Assembly: GCA_013178015.1 (NCBI GenBank)
Contig: JABLXR010000004.1
Span: 1-64,000 of the forward strand
Direction of reading: 5' to 3'
Source of the DNA: Anaerolineae bacterium
GTDB lineage: Bacteria; Chloroflexota; Anaerolineae; DRVO01
Length of the DNA stretch: 64,000 nucleotides
Below, piece after piece: positions 14,558 to 24,187 of the stretch; positions within the stretch are counted from its first letter, which is position 1, and each line of letters opens with the position of its first letter. Under the pieces are notes generated by a model that was not told the origin of the DNA, did no database searches, and worked only from the letters and a program-made list of their open reading frames with translations. A program made the translations under genes and the position numbers.

Positions 14558-16951
14558 GTGAGCGCCCCACGGCAGCATAGGAGCGACACGTTGCTGGAAG
14601 GCACGGCCGAGGAGGAGGTACAGCTCGATCGCGCCGAGGTGAGCGCCGATCGTGCGCGGCTCGGCGGAGCCGCTCTGGCGGTGCTGGCGCTGTTGCCTTT
14701 CCTCTTCTACTGGCGTCTGTTCACCCCCAATCCCGTTGACCGGGCCTCCTTCCCGCATGGTGACTTCTCGATCCAGTCCTACGCCTTCGCCCGCTACCAG
14801 GCCCAGAGGCTGCTGGCGGGCGAGTTGCCCCTCTGGTCGCCAGGGGCCTACTCCGGTTTCCCCTTCCTGGCCGACCCCCAGTCCGCCTCCTTCTATCCCC
14901 CCCGGCTGCTCCTGATCCTGCTCGCCGGCCCGTTGGGCTACCCCTATGTGGCCCTGGGGCTGGAGGCGGTCCTGCACTTGTCCCTGGTGGCCGGGTTCAC
15001 CTTCCTGCTTGGCCGGCGGCTGTTCCGGCACGCGGGGATAGCCTTCCTGGTGGCCCTGGCCTTCACCTTCGGAGGCTACCTGATCTCCAGCCCTGGCCGG
15101 CAACTGGCAGCTCTGGAGTCGGCCGCCTGGCTGCCCCTGGCTCTGCTGGCCGCGCACGCAGGGGTCAGCCGGCCCCGAGTCTTGAACCGCTGGACCCTGT
15201 TGTGCGGCACCTCGCTGGCGCTGTCTGCCCTGGCGGGACACCTTCAGACCACGGTGCTGGTGACATACGTGGTGAGCGGCTATGCCCTCTGGCGACGATG
15301 GTCGCGAGCCGGCGCCTCGTTCGTGGGTGTCAGCCTGCTCCTGGCAGGTGGGCTGGCGGCGGCTCAGCTGCTCCCGTCTGCCCAATACCTGCTGCTGTCG
15401 AGCCAGACGCGGTGGGGCTACGACGAGGTGGCAGCCGGGCTGCCGGTCCAGGACACGGTGCAGGTGCTCTTCCCCGGCTCCGTGAGCCTCTACTCGCCTC
15501 TATACGTGGGGATGCTGCCTCTGCTCCTGGCGGGTGCGGCTCTGGTCCTTCGAGGCGGGGTGCGCCCGGTGCGGTTCTGGTTCCTAGTGGCGCTAGTGGC
15601 CCTGCTGCTATCGTTCGGGGATCAGGCCTTCGTGCACAGCCTGTTCTACCTGCTAGTGCCGGGTTGGCGCCTCTTCCAGAGCCAGGAGCCGGTGGCCCTT
15701 ATGGTCTCCCTGCCCGCGTGTCTTTTGGCCGGCTATGGGGCCCTGGCGCTCCTCGGGCGAGGTGGTGCTTCGGCCGAGGAGCGCCGCGGCTACGTCCGGG
15801 CGGCCGCGGGGCTCCTATGGGTGCTGGGAGTGGCGGCGGTGGCGTTCTTCCTGGGCCTGGTTCGGGACGGATGGACCGCCGATAGCGCCTTCTACCGGCT
15901 GCTGGGGGTGGCCATCTTCGCCGCCCTCGTGACGGCTCTGGCCTGGGGCCTTCTCCGCTGGTGGGTCGCCGCCTCTCGGCCGGAGGCGGTGTTCCTCGGC
16001 CTGGCGGCCGCTATCGTCGCCTTCGATCTCTTCACCGTGGGTTGGAGGAACAGCCTCAGCTCTGATCCGCCCCAGGCCCGTCAGCAGGCCCCGGGGGCGG
16101 CGACGGCCATGCGGGCCGATGCGGGCAGGGAGATCTTCCGGGCGTTCAACGAGTTCGCGCTGGATGGGAACTACGGAGTCCAGTTCGGCCTGGAGGACAT
16201 CTGGGGGGCGAGCCCGCTGCGCCTGGCGCGGTATCAGGAGTTAGTGAGTAGCGTCCCTTGGGAGCGTCTGTGGCCGCTGCTGGACGTGCGGTACGTGGCC
16301 ACCTGGCGCCCGGAGTTGCCCCTGGCCTCGCAGATCATCTACCAGGAGCAGGTGGGCGACGAGACCACGTACGTCTACGTGCATCGGCTGCTGGGTGATT
16401 ACCCTCGCGCCTGGTTGGTGGGGCAAGCAGAGATCGTCCCGCCGGAGGCGACCCTGGAGCGATTGACCGAACCGGCGTTCGACCCCTGGCGCACAGCCCT
16501 GCTGGAGGAGGCTCCTCCCTTCTCCCTGTCTCCGGAGGCGGGCGCCGGCCTGGTCCGGTGGCAGGCGCACGAGCCCGAACGTCTGGTGCTGTTCGTGCGA
16601 GCAACCGGCAACTCGCTGCTGGTTCTCTCCGAGGTCCACTACCCCGGATGGCGGGCCTGGGTAGACGGCCAGCCTACTCAGCTGCTGGTGGCAGATCACG
16701 CCCTGCGGGCCGTGCCCGTGCCGGAGGGCGAGCACCGGGTGGAGCTGCGCTTCGTGCCTAGCCTCTGGATGCTGGGCCTGGGGGTGTCGCTGGTGTCGTT
16801 GGCAGTGCTGGCCGTCGGGCTGGCGGTTCTGCGGGAGCAGAACCCTACCACCGCTGAAGCCTCGGCATCGTCCCCTCAGGATCAGCGTGGATCCGCGCCC
16901 CTCACAGCGCGCTCAGGTCTTATTCCCGCAACCGGGGCCCGCGTGCTATAA
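14558..16951 (+). CDS. YfhO-family multi-pass membrane protein
   Basis: Large integral membrane protein of 797 aa with about 12 hydrophobic segments, starting at about residue 38 (the LAVLALLPFLFYW run). The motif GDFSIQSYAFARYQAQRL followed by LPLWSPGAYSGFPFLADPQS is characteristic of YfhO-like GT-C-fold proteins, some of which glycosylate lipoteichoic acid or other envelope polymers using lipid-linked sugars. The C-terminal soluble part contains VHYPGWRAWVDGQPTQL and RAVPVPEGEHRVELRF, also a family hallmark. GTG start at 14558; other GTG/TTG starts exist. Its end overlaps the -10 box of the metG promoter. Donor and acceptor unknown. Confidence 0.85.
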   Translation: MSAPRQHRSDTLLEGTAEEEVQLDRAEVSADRARLGGAALAVLALLPFLFYWRLFTPNPVDRASFPHGDFSIQSYAFARYQAQRLLAGELPLWSPGAYSGFPFLADPQSASFYPPRLLLILLAGPLGYPYVALGLEAVLHLSLVAGFTFLLGRRLFRHAGIAFLVALAFTFGGYLISSPGRQLAALESAAWLPLALLAAHAGVSRPRVLNRWTLLCGTSLALSALAGHLQTTVLVTYVVSGYALWRRWSRAGASFVGVSLLLAGGLAAAQLLPSAQYLLLSSQTRWGYDEVAAGLPVQDTVQVLFPGSVSLYSPLYVGMLPLLLAGAALVLRGGVRPVRFWFLVALVALLLSFGDQAFVHSLFYLLVPGWRLFQSQEPVALMVSLPACLLAGYGALALLGRGGASAEERRGYVRAAAGLLWVLGVAAVAFFLGLVRDGWTADSAFYRLLGVAIFAALVTALAWGLLRWWVAASRPEAVFLGLAAAIVAFDLFTVGWRNSLSSDPPQARQQAPGAATAMRADAGREIFRAFNEFALDGNYGVQFGLEDIWGASPLRLARYQELVSSVPWERLWPLLDVRYVATWRPELPLASQIIYQEQVGDETTYVYVHRLLGDYPRAWLVGQAEIVPPEATLERLTEPAFDPWRTALLEEAPPFSLSPEAGAGLVRWQAHEPERLVLFVRATGNSLLVLSEVHYPGWRAWVDGQPTQLLVADHALRAVPVPEGEHRVELRFVPSLWMLGLGVSLVSLAVLAVGLAVLREQNPTTAEASASSPQDQRGSAPLTARSGLIPATGARVL

Positions 16952-16952
16952 T
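16947..16952 (+). promoter_or_regulatory. Consensus -10 box of metG
   Basis: A perfect TATAAT overlaps the YfhO stop codon. Only a weak TTCCCG is found 18 bases upstream as -35. Start of transcription is expected near 16959, giving a leader of about 180 bases. Confidence 0.55.
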
Positions 16953-16958
16953 TGCACC

Positions 16959-17136
16959 ATGGCCTCTCAGCGGAGACTGACGGTATCGGGAGGTTGCCTC
17001 CCGCTTTCAGCGGCGCCGCGGCGGCTTCTGCCCGCCGCTAAGGGCCATATGGGGGCTTGCCCCCGTCTACTTACCTGACTCCAGGCTGAGTACTGTTCGG
17101 TCGTCCTTAGGCGCTTGCTGGAAGGGAGTTTCCGAG
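16959..17136 (+). ncRNA. Structured metG leader, possible regulatory RNA
   Basis: The transcript leader before metG holds three clean hairpins in a row: 16987-17003 (7 bp, loop TTG, extended by CTGA/TCAG), 17018-17038 (7 bp) and 17051-17064 (5 G:C pairs). A possible closing helix is CTCAGC near 16966 with GCTGAG at 17085. No T-box, SAM riboswitch or other known motif is recognised. It could be an attenuator or new element; the call is structural only. Confidence 0.4.
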
Positions 17137-18894
17137 ATGAATGAGAGGATTCTGGTCTGCGTCGCCTGGCCCTATGCCAACGGCCATCTTCACCTGGGGC
17201 ATGTAGCAGGTTCCCTCCTGCCGCCCGACATCTTCGCCCGCTACCACCGCCTCCGCGGAAACGAAGTACTCATGGTGTCTGGCAGCGACACCCACGGCAC
17301 CCCCATAACCGTGCAGGCGGAGAAGGAGGGCGTCTCCCCTCGCGAGATAGTGGACCGCTACCACCCCAGCCATCTTCACGCCCTCATGGGCCTCGGGATA
17401 ACCTTCGATCTCTACACCGAGACCGACACCGAGAATCACTGGCGGGTGACCCAAGACATGTTCCTGCGCCTGCTCGAGCGTGGCTATCTCTACCGGGACA
17501 CTATGGTCAGTCTATACTGCGCCAGGTGTGACCGGTTCCTAGCCGATCGCTACGTAGAGGGGACCTGTCCTTACTGCCACTTCGAGGAGGCCCGCGGCGA
17601 TCAGTGTGACGAGTGCGGCCGTACCCTGGATGCCACCGAGCTTCTGGCCCCTCGCTGCAAGGCCTGCGGCGGGACCCCCATTCCTCGAGAAACGGATCAC
17701 TTCTTTCTCGATCTGGCCAAGCTCAACGGACCGCTGTTGGAGTGGATCAACCAGGACAAAGAGCATTGGCGACGTAACGTCATCAACCTCACCCGCACCA
17801 TGCTGGAGAGCGGGGAGCTTCGGGGTCGCCCCATCACCCGCGACATCGCCTGGGGCGTCCCGGTGCCGTTGGAGGGGTACGAGGACAAGCGCATCTACGT
17901 GTGGTTCGACGCCGTCATCGGCTACCTCTCCGCTACGGTAGAGTGGGCAAACCTGGTGGACAAGCCCGAGGCCTGGCATGAGTGGTGGCAGGACCAGTCC
18001 GTCCGTCACTACTACTTCATGGGCAAGGATAACATCGTCTTCCACACCATCATTTGGCCCGGTATGCTCTACGGCTACGGTGGGCTCAACTTGCCGTACG
18101 ATGTGCCCGCCAATGAGTTCCTGCGGGTGCAGGGGCGCCAGCTCTCCAAGAGCCGCAACTGGATGATAGATCTACCCGATTTCCTGGAGCGCTACGATGC
18201 CGACTCGCTACGCTACGTGCTGTCCGTCAATATGCCCGAGCGCAGCGACAGCGACTTCACCTGGGAGGAGTTCGTCCGGCGTAACAACGACGAGTTGGTC
18301 GCCACCTACGGCAACCTGGCCAACCGGGTGCTGGCCTTTGCCGTCCGTAACTTCGACGGCCGAGTGCCGGAGCCGGGCGAGCTGACCGCGGAGGACCGGG
18401 CACTCATGGCGCGGGCCCAGGCTGCCTTCCGTGTGGTAGGCGAGGAGATCGAGGCCTGTCACTTCCGTGCCGGCATCGCCGAGGCCATGGAGGTGGCGCG
18501 GGAAGCGAACCGCTACCTGGACGCCAAGGCTCCCTGGTTTCAGATCCGGGAGGACAGGGAGGCGGCGGCCACCTCGATCTACGTGATGATCCAAGTGATC
18601 AACAACCTGAAGACGCTGTTGTACCCCTACCTGCCCTTCTCCTCCCAGGCCCTGCATGAGATGCTGGGGCTCGAGGGCAACCTTCTCGGAAGGCAGTACA
18701 TCGAGGAGTTGCAGGAGGAAGTGCGCACCCACTCGGCCTTGCGTTACGAACCGCCGGCAGCGCAAGACGATGGCTGGAAGCCAGTGGGAGTGCCCGTCGG
18801 GCAGAAGCTAGGCCAGATCCGCCCGCTCTTCCGCAAGCTGGACGAATCGGTGGCTCAGGAAGAGGTGGAGCGGATGCTGGCCCGCTCCGGATAG
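17137..18894 (+). CDS. metG: Methionyl-tRNA synthetase
   Basis: Class I aminoacyl-tRNA synthetase (585 aa) that charges tRNA-Met. The HIGH-type motif is in [13 protein letters not shown], the zinc knuckle has the four-pair pattern CARCDRF, CPYCH, CDECGR and CKACGG, and the second signature is QLSKSRNWM (KMSKS type). The anticodon-binding alpha-helical domain follows, and the protein ends after the [13 protein letters not shown] segment without the C-terminal tRNA-binding EMAP domain found in long MetRS. ATG 17137 follows a GGAAGGGAG site. It is single, behind its own promoter and structured leader. Confidence 0.97.
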   Translation: MNERILVCVAWPYANGHLHLGHVAGSLLPPDIFARYHRLRGNEVLMVSGSDTHGTPITVQAEKEGVSPREIVDRYHPSHLHALMGLGITFDLYTETDTENHWRVTQDMFLRLLERGYLYRDTMVSLYCARCDRFLADRYVEGTCPYCHFEEARGDQCDECGRTLDATELLAPRCKACGGTPIPRETDHFFLDLAKLNGPLLEWINQDKEHWRRNVINLTRTMLESGELRGRPITRDIAWGVPVPLEGYEDKRIYVWFDAVIGYLSATVEWANLVDKPEAWHEWWQDQSVRHYYFMGKDNIVFHTIIWPGMLYGYGGLNLPYDVPANEFLRVQGRQLSKSRNWMIDLPDFLERYDADSLRYVLSVNMPERSDSDFTWEEFVRRNNDELVATYGNLANRVLAFAVRNFDGRVPEPGELTAEDRALMARAQAAFRVVGEEIEACHFRAGIAEAMEVAREANRYLDAKAPWFQIREDREAAATSIYVMIQVINNLKTLLYPYLPFSSQALHEMLGLEGNLLGRQYIEELQEEVRTHSALRYEPPAAQDDGWKPVGVPVGQKLGQIRPLFRKLDESVAQEEVERMLARSG

Positions 18895-18925
18895 ACAGCT
18901 CTCACACCCTCGTCGTCATCTCACC

Positions 18926-18945
18926 GGGGGGCCGTCAGGCCCCCC
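18926..18945. terminator. Hairpin after metG
   Basis: Eight-base stem (GGGGGGCC with GGCCCCCC, loop GTCA) 30 bases after metG. No T-tract follows. It could also serve the convergent membrane-protein gene. Confidence 0.6.
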
Positions 18946-19146
18946 CTGCCACTGATGCAGGCGGCCTCACGTCCCAGCCACTCGCCGCCCGATCTTGAGG
19001 GGGTACTGCGCCGCCAGGCAGCCACCACCCCTGACCTCTTTCCCCTATGCATCCGATCGTCCCGGTGCTACCATGGCTACAGCGGAGGGCTTGGCACCGG
19101 GAGGTCCATGGCCCGGATGATGCCCCGGCCAAGGAGCAGAGGAACC

Positions 19147-19806
19147 TCACTGTGGCGGCTCGTTCTTCTTCTGGTTGCTACGGCCTCTGGCCAGGTCGGC
19201 CCGGCGGCGGTCGACGTACTCCAGGGAGCTGATCATGGCGTGGTTGCCGATCAGGGCGGAGAGAGGGATATACACCAGTAGAAGCAGGGGCGGGATGCCG
19301 ACGCTCGCCACCAGGAGGACCAAGCTGAGGATGGCCACCACCAGGGTGAACAGCGGCCGGCTGGCCGCCAGCAAGGCGGCGTTGCGATAGATGAGCTTGA
19401 CGCTCTTGTCCTCCTGTTCCAGCGCCAGAGGGAACACGTAGATAAGCACCCCCGCCCAAACCAATAGGATGTAGATCCAAACGATAGTGAGGTACGCGAG
19501 CAGGTTGGGCATCTGAGAGTAGAACCAGATGTTGAACAACAACAGCACGGTGACCACCACGTTGATGCCGCCCAGGACCCAGGACTTACCGAAATACTGC
19601 CGGAAGCCTTGCCAGAAGTACTCGAACTCCACCCGCCGACCGTGAGCCTTCTGGTGAGTGAGATAATACGCCCCCATGGAGGCAGGAAAGAGAGTCACCA
19701 CGGCGATGGCCAGAAGGCCCCAGACGAGGTTGACTCCCACCATCAGAAACATCTCGTCCCACCAATCGCGAAACGAGCGACCGACGACCCTGAGCGCGTC
19801 CGCCAT
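19147..19806 (-). CDS. DUF624/YesL-like membrane protein
   Basis: Integral membrane protein of 219 aa with about five hydrophobic segments. It opens MADALRVVGRSFRDWWDEM and has the FEYFWQGFRQYFGKSW loop, as in DUF624/YesL-like proteins of sugar-transport loci, though no transporter is adjacent. The tail is charged (DRRRADLARGRSNQKKNE). I chose the ATG at 19806; the open frame further upstream has no membrane character. It is divergent from the histidine kinase gene, with 189 bases between starts that could hold both promoters. Function unknown. Confidence 0.65.
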   Translation of the reverse strand: MADALRVVGRSFRDWWDEMFLMVGVNLVWGLLAIAVVTLFPASMGAYYLTHQKAHGRRVEFEYFWQGFRQYFGKSWVLGGINVVVTVLLLFNIWFYSQMPNLLAYLTIVWIYILLVWAGVLIYVFPLALEQEDKSVKLIYRNAALLAASRPLFTLVVAILSLVLLVASVGIPPLLLLVYIPLSALIGNHAMISSLEYVDRRRADLARGRSNQKKNEPPQ

Positions 19807-19995
19807 GAGCTCTCCGGCAGTGCAGGCTGCCGCGATTCTAGCACGCACCCTGGGGCGTAACAAACGCCCCCATCTCACTTATGTGGACTGGCGGCAGTGG
19901 CGCGGCTCCGCTAGACTGATCAGTGCCATGGCGGAGGCTGCTTGACGTTAGGCCCCTTTCGCTGTGAAGAGAGGGAAGAGCGCGGGGAGGCGAGT

Positions 19996-21213
19996 TTGGC
20001 CCAAGAGGAGGCGCGGATCGAGGAGATAGAGACTCTCCGCGCACGTCTGGCGTTGGCTCAAGCTAGAATTGAGGCGCTGGAGACACTACGGGCCGTGGCC
20101 CAACGGGTCACGTCCGAGTTGCAGCTCGAGGCGCTGCTTTCTGAGGTGCTCTCGGCAGCAGTGGCTGTGGTGGGAGCAGCGGCGGGCTCGCTCCTTCTTC
20201 TCGACCACGAGAGCGGGGAGCTGGAGTTCGCCGTGGTAATTGGAGGAGCCGGCGCCAGCCTGCTGGGCCAGCGCATGCCCGCCACCGCCGGCGTGGCTGG
20301 GTGGGTGGTTACTCATGGCGAGCCCCTGGTGGTGAATGACCCCGCTGCCGACCCCCGTTTCTACCCCGAGGTGAGCACACAGCTGGGCTTCCCCACCCTC
20401 TCCCTCGCCTGTGTGCCCATGGCCGCCAAAGGGAAGATGGTGGGAGCGCTCGAGGTCCTCAACAAAGAGAATGGCCGTGCCTTCGGCGATGACGACGTCT
20501 CGCTGCTCCTGGCGGTGGCCAGCCAGGCCGCCATATCCATCGAGAACGCTCGCCTATACTCGGAACTGGCCGAGGAGCGGGACCGTATTCTGGCGGTGGA
20601 GCAGGAGGTGCGCAACCAGTTGGCACGAGACCTGCACGACGGCCCGGCTCAGCTGCTTGCCTCCCTCATCATGAGGCTACGCCTCGGCCTGCGACTGCTG
20701 GACCAGGGCCGGGCCGAGGCTCGGGGAGAGCTCTCCGCCCTGGAGCCGTTGATGGAGCGCACCCTGCGCGAAGTGCGGACCATGCTCTTCGACCTGCGCC
20801 CGGTGATTCTGGAGGCGCGGGGGTTGGTGGCAGCCATAGAGGAATACGCCCGCCGACAGCGAGAGGAGGGCTTCGACGTCCGTCTCAGCGTGAAGGGCGA
20901 GAGCCGCCGGCTGCGGCAGAACTCGGAGAGAGCCATCTTCGCCATCGTGCAGGAAGCCATCGGAAACTCGCGCAAGCACAGCGGTGCCGAGGGAGCCGTG
21001 ATCCGGCTTAGCTTCGAGGAGGGCTGGCTGGGCGTCGAGGTGCACGACGACGGCGTCGGCTTCGACGTTAAGGCGGTGGAGGCGAGCTACGCCACCCGCG
21101 GCAGCCTGGGCCTGCTCAACATGAGGGAGCGCGCCGAGGCCATCGGCGGCCAGCTTACCCTCAGTTCCAAGCCCGGCCAGGGTACCAGCATCCACCTCAG
21201 CGTCCCCGTCTGA
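19996..21213 (+). CDS. GAF-domain sensor histidine kinase (NarL type)
   Basis: Cytosolic sensor kinase of 405 aa. A short N-terminal coiled coil (ETLRARLALAQARIEALETL) is followed by a GAF domain at about 30-180 (SLLLLDHESGELEF, GVAGWVVTHGEPLVVND). A HisKA_3 dimerisation domain has the phospho-acceptor His in NQLARDLHDGPAQLLAS, and an HATPase_c domain has NSRKHSGAEGAV, VHDDGVGFD and RGSLGLLNMRERAEAIGG. I chose TTG 19996 behind GGGGAGG (5-base spacer); the open frame upstream adds no conserved residues. No response regulator is in the window, so it is an orphan kinase. The ligand of the GAF domain is unknown. Confidence 0.9.
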   Translation: MAQEEARIEEIETLRARLALAQARIEALETLRAVAQRVTSELQLEALLSEVLSAAVAVVGAAAGSLLLLDHESGELEFAVVIGGAGASLLGQRMPATAGVAGWVVTHGEPLVVNDPAADPRFYPEVSTQLGFPTLSLACVPMAAKGKMVGALEVLNKENGRAFGDDDVSLLLAVASQAAISIENARLYSELAEERDRILAVEQEVRNQLARDLHDGPAQLLASLIMRLRLGLRLLDQGRAEARGELSALEPLMERTLREVRTMLFDLRPVILEARGLVAAIEEYARRQREEGFDVRLSVKGESRRLRQNSERAIFAIVQEAIGNSRKHSGAEGAVIRLSFEEGWLGVEVHDDGVGFDVKAVEASYATRGSLGLLNMRERAEAIGGQLTLSSKPGQGTSIHLSVPV

Positions 21214-21222
21214 GGGCAGGCT

Positions 21223-22854
21223 TCAGCTCCGCTCGCGAACTAAGATGGCTCGGGCCCGATCGGCGACTAGGCGGGCTTCGGGCACCCTCAGCGCCAGGGC
21301 CGCGGCACCGTACGCCACTGCTCCGCTTACCATCCCGACGATACCCAAGACCGACGGAGACAGGCGAACCAGGCTTCCCAGGGCTAGCAGTCCCGCGGCC
21401 ATAATCAGTCCGGCAGCCACCATCCTCAGGGTGGGCTCGGCCAGGGCTGTAGGAGCAGCGTCCGGTATGCGCCGGCTGAGGATCGCCCACAGGACCACCA
21501 CTTCCCCAGAGACGGCGAGGGTGTTGGCCAGAGCCAGTCCTCTCTCCCGCAGCGGGCCCATCAGCAGCAGGCTCAGGAGCACGTTGAGCGCCATGGCCGC
21601 CACGCCGACGCCGACCGGGGTACGGGTGTCGTGGGTGGCGTAGAAGGCCCGAGTGATGACCTCCAGGACACTGTGGGCCCAGAGCCCCAGGGCGTAGAAG
21701 GCCAGGACGGCTGCTACCGCCGCTGTGGATTGAGCGCCGAAGGCGCCCCGGCCCAGGACGAGGCTCACGATAGGTTCCCCGATTAGGATCAGCCCCAAGC
21801 CGGCTGGCACAGAAAGGAAGAGCACCCAGCGGGTGGCGCGCAGGAAGAGATCGCCGAGGTCGCTCCATCTGCCCCGAGCAGCCAGGGCCGAGAAGGTGGG
21901 GAAGACGGCAGTAGCGACGCCCTGGGCAAACACGCCCTGGGGCAGGAGCATCAGGATCCAGGCGTAGTTCAGGGTGGCCAGGCTACCCGGGGCCAGCGTG
22001 GAGGCCAGGATGGTGTTTACCAGGAAGTTGACCTGGATGGCCGCCAGCCCCACGCTCCGGGGCAGCATGAGGCGCACCACCTCCCGCAGGTGCGGGGAGG
22101 CCAGCCCCAGCGGCCCGTGCTCGATAGGGCCTGGCCGCAGGTGCTCGGGGAGCAGGAGCAGCACCTGGGGCAATTGAATGATGTAGTGACAGACTGCGCC
22201 GACGGCGACCCCAAAGGCCAGCCCATACACCCCCAGTTCGGGCGTTAGCAGGACGGCACCCAGAATGATGGCCAGGTTGTAAGCTGAAGGAGCCAACGCC
22301 GGCGCCAAGAAGCGGCCGTACGAGTTCAGTATCCCCATGAAGACGCCGCTCACGGAGAAGACCACCGGGGCCGTGAGCATGATGCGCATGAGCTGGGCCG
22401 TGAGCGCCTGGCGTTCGGGGTCGAATCCTACTGCGACCACGTGTCGCGTTAGGGGACCGGCCAGGGCCATACATATCAGAGACACCAACCCCAGGCCGAG
22501 AACGAGAATGTTGATGATGCTAGAAGCCAGCCGCCAGCCCGCCTGTTCCTCGTTATTCGCCAGCAAGCCAGCGAAAGTGGGGATGAAGGCCGAGGCCAGC
22601 GCTCCGCCGGCCATGAGCTGGAAGATGATGTCGGGGAGGCGAAAAGCGGCCAGGTAGGCGTCCAGCTCGCCGCTGGTGCCGAAGCGGCTGGAAATGACCA
22701 TCTCTCGGGCCAGGCCCAGGGCCCGACTGAGGACAAAGGCGCCCATGACTGTGCCGGCGGCGCGGCCCACGCCGGAGCCTGCGTCCGGCGCCGGCGCAGA
22801 CGCAACAGGGCCGGCTCCTGGTGGCCGGCCCCAAGCGTGCTGCTGATCGGTCAT
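21223..22854 (-). CDS. murJ: Lipid II flippase MurJ / MviN family
   Basis: MOP-superfamily flippase of 543 aa with about 14 transmembrane segments. Family features: SRALGLAREMVISSRFGTSG, AYLAAFRLPDIIFQLMAGGA (the Arg and RLPD region typical of MurJ), FIPTFAGLL, GILNSYGRFLAPALAPSAYN and LPQGVFAQGVATAVFPTFSA. MurJ moves lipid II across the inner membrane for peptidoglycan synthesis; paralogues move polysaccharide intermediates. Here it is the last gene of an operon with a Wzz-like protein and an ABC-2 export permease, so a role in polysaccharide export is also possible. Start ATG 22854, with the N-terminal 30 residues Ala/Pro/Gly-rich. Confidence 0.9.
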   Translation of the reverse strand: MTDQQHAWGRPPGAGPVASAPAPDAGSGVGRAAGTVMGAFVLSRALGLAREMVISSRFGTSGELDAYLAAFRLPDIIFQLMAGGALASAFIPTFAGLLANNEEQAGWRLASSIINILVLGLGLVSLICMALAGPLTRHVVAVGFDPERQALTAQLMRIMLTAPVVFSVSGVFMGILNSYGRFLAPALAPSAYNLAIILGAVLLTPELGVYGLAFGVAVGAVCHYIIQLPQVLLLLPEHLRPGPIEHGPLGLASPHLREVVRLMLPRSVGLAAIQVNFLVNTILASTLAPGSLATLNYAWILMLLPQGVFAQGVATAVFPTFSALAARGRWSDLGDLFLRATRWVLFLSVPAGLGLILIGEPIVSLVLGRGAFGAQSTAAVAAVLAFYALGLWAHSVLEVITRAFYATHDTRTPVGVGVAAMALNVLLSLLLMGPLRERGLALANTLAVSGEVVVLWAILSRRIPDAAPTALAEPTLRMVAAGLIMAAGLLALGSLVRLSPSVLGIVGMVSGAVAYGAAALALRVPEARLVADRARAILVRERS

Positions 22855-22876
22855 GGGGGAGGAACTGGCCGTGGTC

Positions 22877-24184
22877 CTAGCTCTTCCCGGGGGCGGTGGC
22901 GAAGAAGTTGACCACGAACGCCCCGAAGACTCCCAGCATCAGTCCCAATGAGCCGGCCACGCCGAGCATCATCATCTTGCGAGGGGAGGAGGGCTGCAGA
23001 GGAGGTACGGCCCGGGCTGCCACCTGCACCTCGCGTCCGTTGGTCTGCTCGGAGAGGCGTGCCTCCTCCAGCTTGAGGGCGATGGACCGGTAGAGCTCGC
23101 GGGCGATCTCGCGCTCCTCGGACAGCCGCTGTTCCTCGCTGCGCACCAGCTCGAGCTGCCGCTGCAGGGAGAGCAGCTCCGGCTCTACGGAGGCGATTTT
23201 GGCATCCAGCTCCACACGCTTGGCCTCCAAGACGGTAACCAGGTTGTCCAGGAAGGTGATCTGCTCCCCAGCGGTCGTCCCGGCAGCAGTGTCGGTGGCC
23301 TGGATCTGTAATTGAAGGGATGGCCCGCCCGAGCTGCTCAAGGAGTTGATGTCGAGCAGCAGGGCCGACAGCTCGTCCGAAAAGCGAGAGGGCGTGTCGG
23401 CCCGCTGCATAGCCAGGCGACTCCGGAGCGAGCCGGCGTCCTGGATGACCCGCTCCAAGGCACGCTTCGTCCCGAAGTACGAGCTCAGGGCCGACTTACG
23501 GTCCGCGATCTGGGCTTCGAGGACGGAGCCGGGGTTGCGGGACTGGAACTCTATGACCGCGTCCTCGGCCGCCTGGCGTCGCTCGGCGGCGTCCGCTAGC
23601 CTCTCCTCGAAGGCAGCGATCTCGTGCGCGGTCTGGCCGTACACCTCCTGGATTCTGTCGGCCAGCTGCTCGGCCCAGATGTTGGCGATGTACGCCGCCA
23701 GTTCCGGATCTGGGGCAGCGACCGTGAGCTCGATTAGGCTCGCGTCCTGGCCGCTTCGGGCTGAGACCATGTCCTTCAGGTGCCTCACGCTCCGCGACCC
23801 CTCCGGCAGGCGATCGGCTACCAACGGAAGCAACTGCTGCAACAGATCGCTGCTCGTCGCCAGGGTGGGGTAGGCCTTGAGGGGCAGCTGTTGCTGATCG
23901 TAGGGAATAGTCTCGAAGCTAGTGGTGAACTGGGCGACGTAGCGCGGCCGGATGATGGCCACCAGGGCCGTGGCCTCGTAACTGGGCTCCATAAACACGA
24001 ACCCCAGGGCAGCAGCCACCAGCACGGCCAGGAGGGGCAGCCCGATCACCAGCCAGCGGTATCGCACCAGCACGTTCACGTAGTCGTGCAGGTCTATCTC
24101 ATCCTCGTAGTAGTAGTAGGGAGGCGGGTAGTACTCCGGCGGGGCCGGTTGAAGCTGCCGTTGCTTGTCTCTCTCGCTGTCCAA
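22877..24184 (-). CDS. Wzz-like polysaccharide chain-length regulator
   Basis: Inner-membrane protein of 435 aa of the polysaccharide co-polymerase class. A Pro/Tyr-rich start (YYPPPYYYYEDEIDLHDYV) leads to the first membrane helix after DLHDYVNVLVRYRWLVIGLP. A long periplasmic coiled-coil region follows (ADAAERRQAAEDAV, VELDAKIASVEPELLSLQRQ), and a second helix with the proline-rich SSPRKMMMLGVAGSLGLMLG near the C-terminus closes it. There is no tyrosine-kinase domain. Its start lies 3 bases after the permease stop, so the two are co-transcribed. It controls length of an O-antigen or exopolysaccharide (inference from family and context). Confidence 0.85.
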   Translation of the reverse strand: MDSERDKQRQLQPAPPEYYPPPYYYYEDEIDLHDYVNVLVRYRWLVIGLPLLAVLVAAALGFVFMEPSYEATALVAIIRPRYVAQFTTSFETIPYDQQQLPLKAYPTLATSSDLLQQLLPLVADRLPEGSRSVRHLKDMVSARSGQDASLIELTVAAPDPELAAYIANIWAEQLADRIQEVYGQTAHEIAAFEERLADAAERRQAAEDAVIEFQSRNPGSVLEAQIADRKSALSSYFGTKRALERVIQDAGSLRSRLAMQRADTPSRFSDELSALLLDINSLSSSGGPSLQLQIQATDTAAGTTAGEQITFLDNLVTVLEAKRVELDAKIASVEPELLSLQRQLELVRSEEQRLSEEREIARELYRSIALKLEEARLSEQTNGREVQVAARAVPPLQPSSPRKMMMLGVAGSLGLMLGVFGAFVVNFFATAPGKS

Positions 24185-24187
24185 GTT

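Noticed and set aside
16959-17136. T-box or SAM riboswitch before metG
   Set aside because: The T-box antiterminator bulge sequence and the SAM-I core are not present; only generic hairpins are seen.
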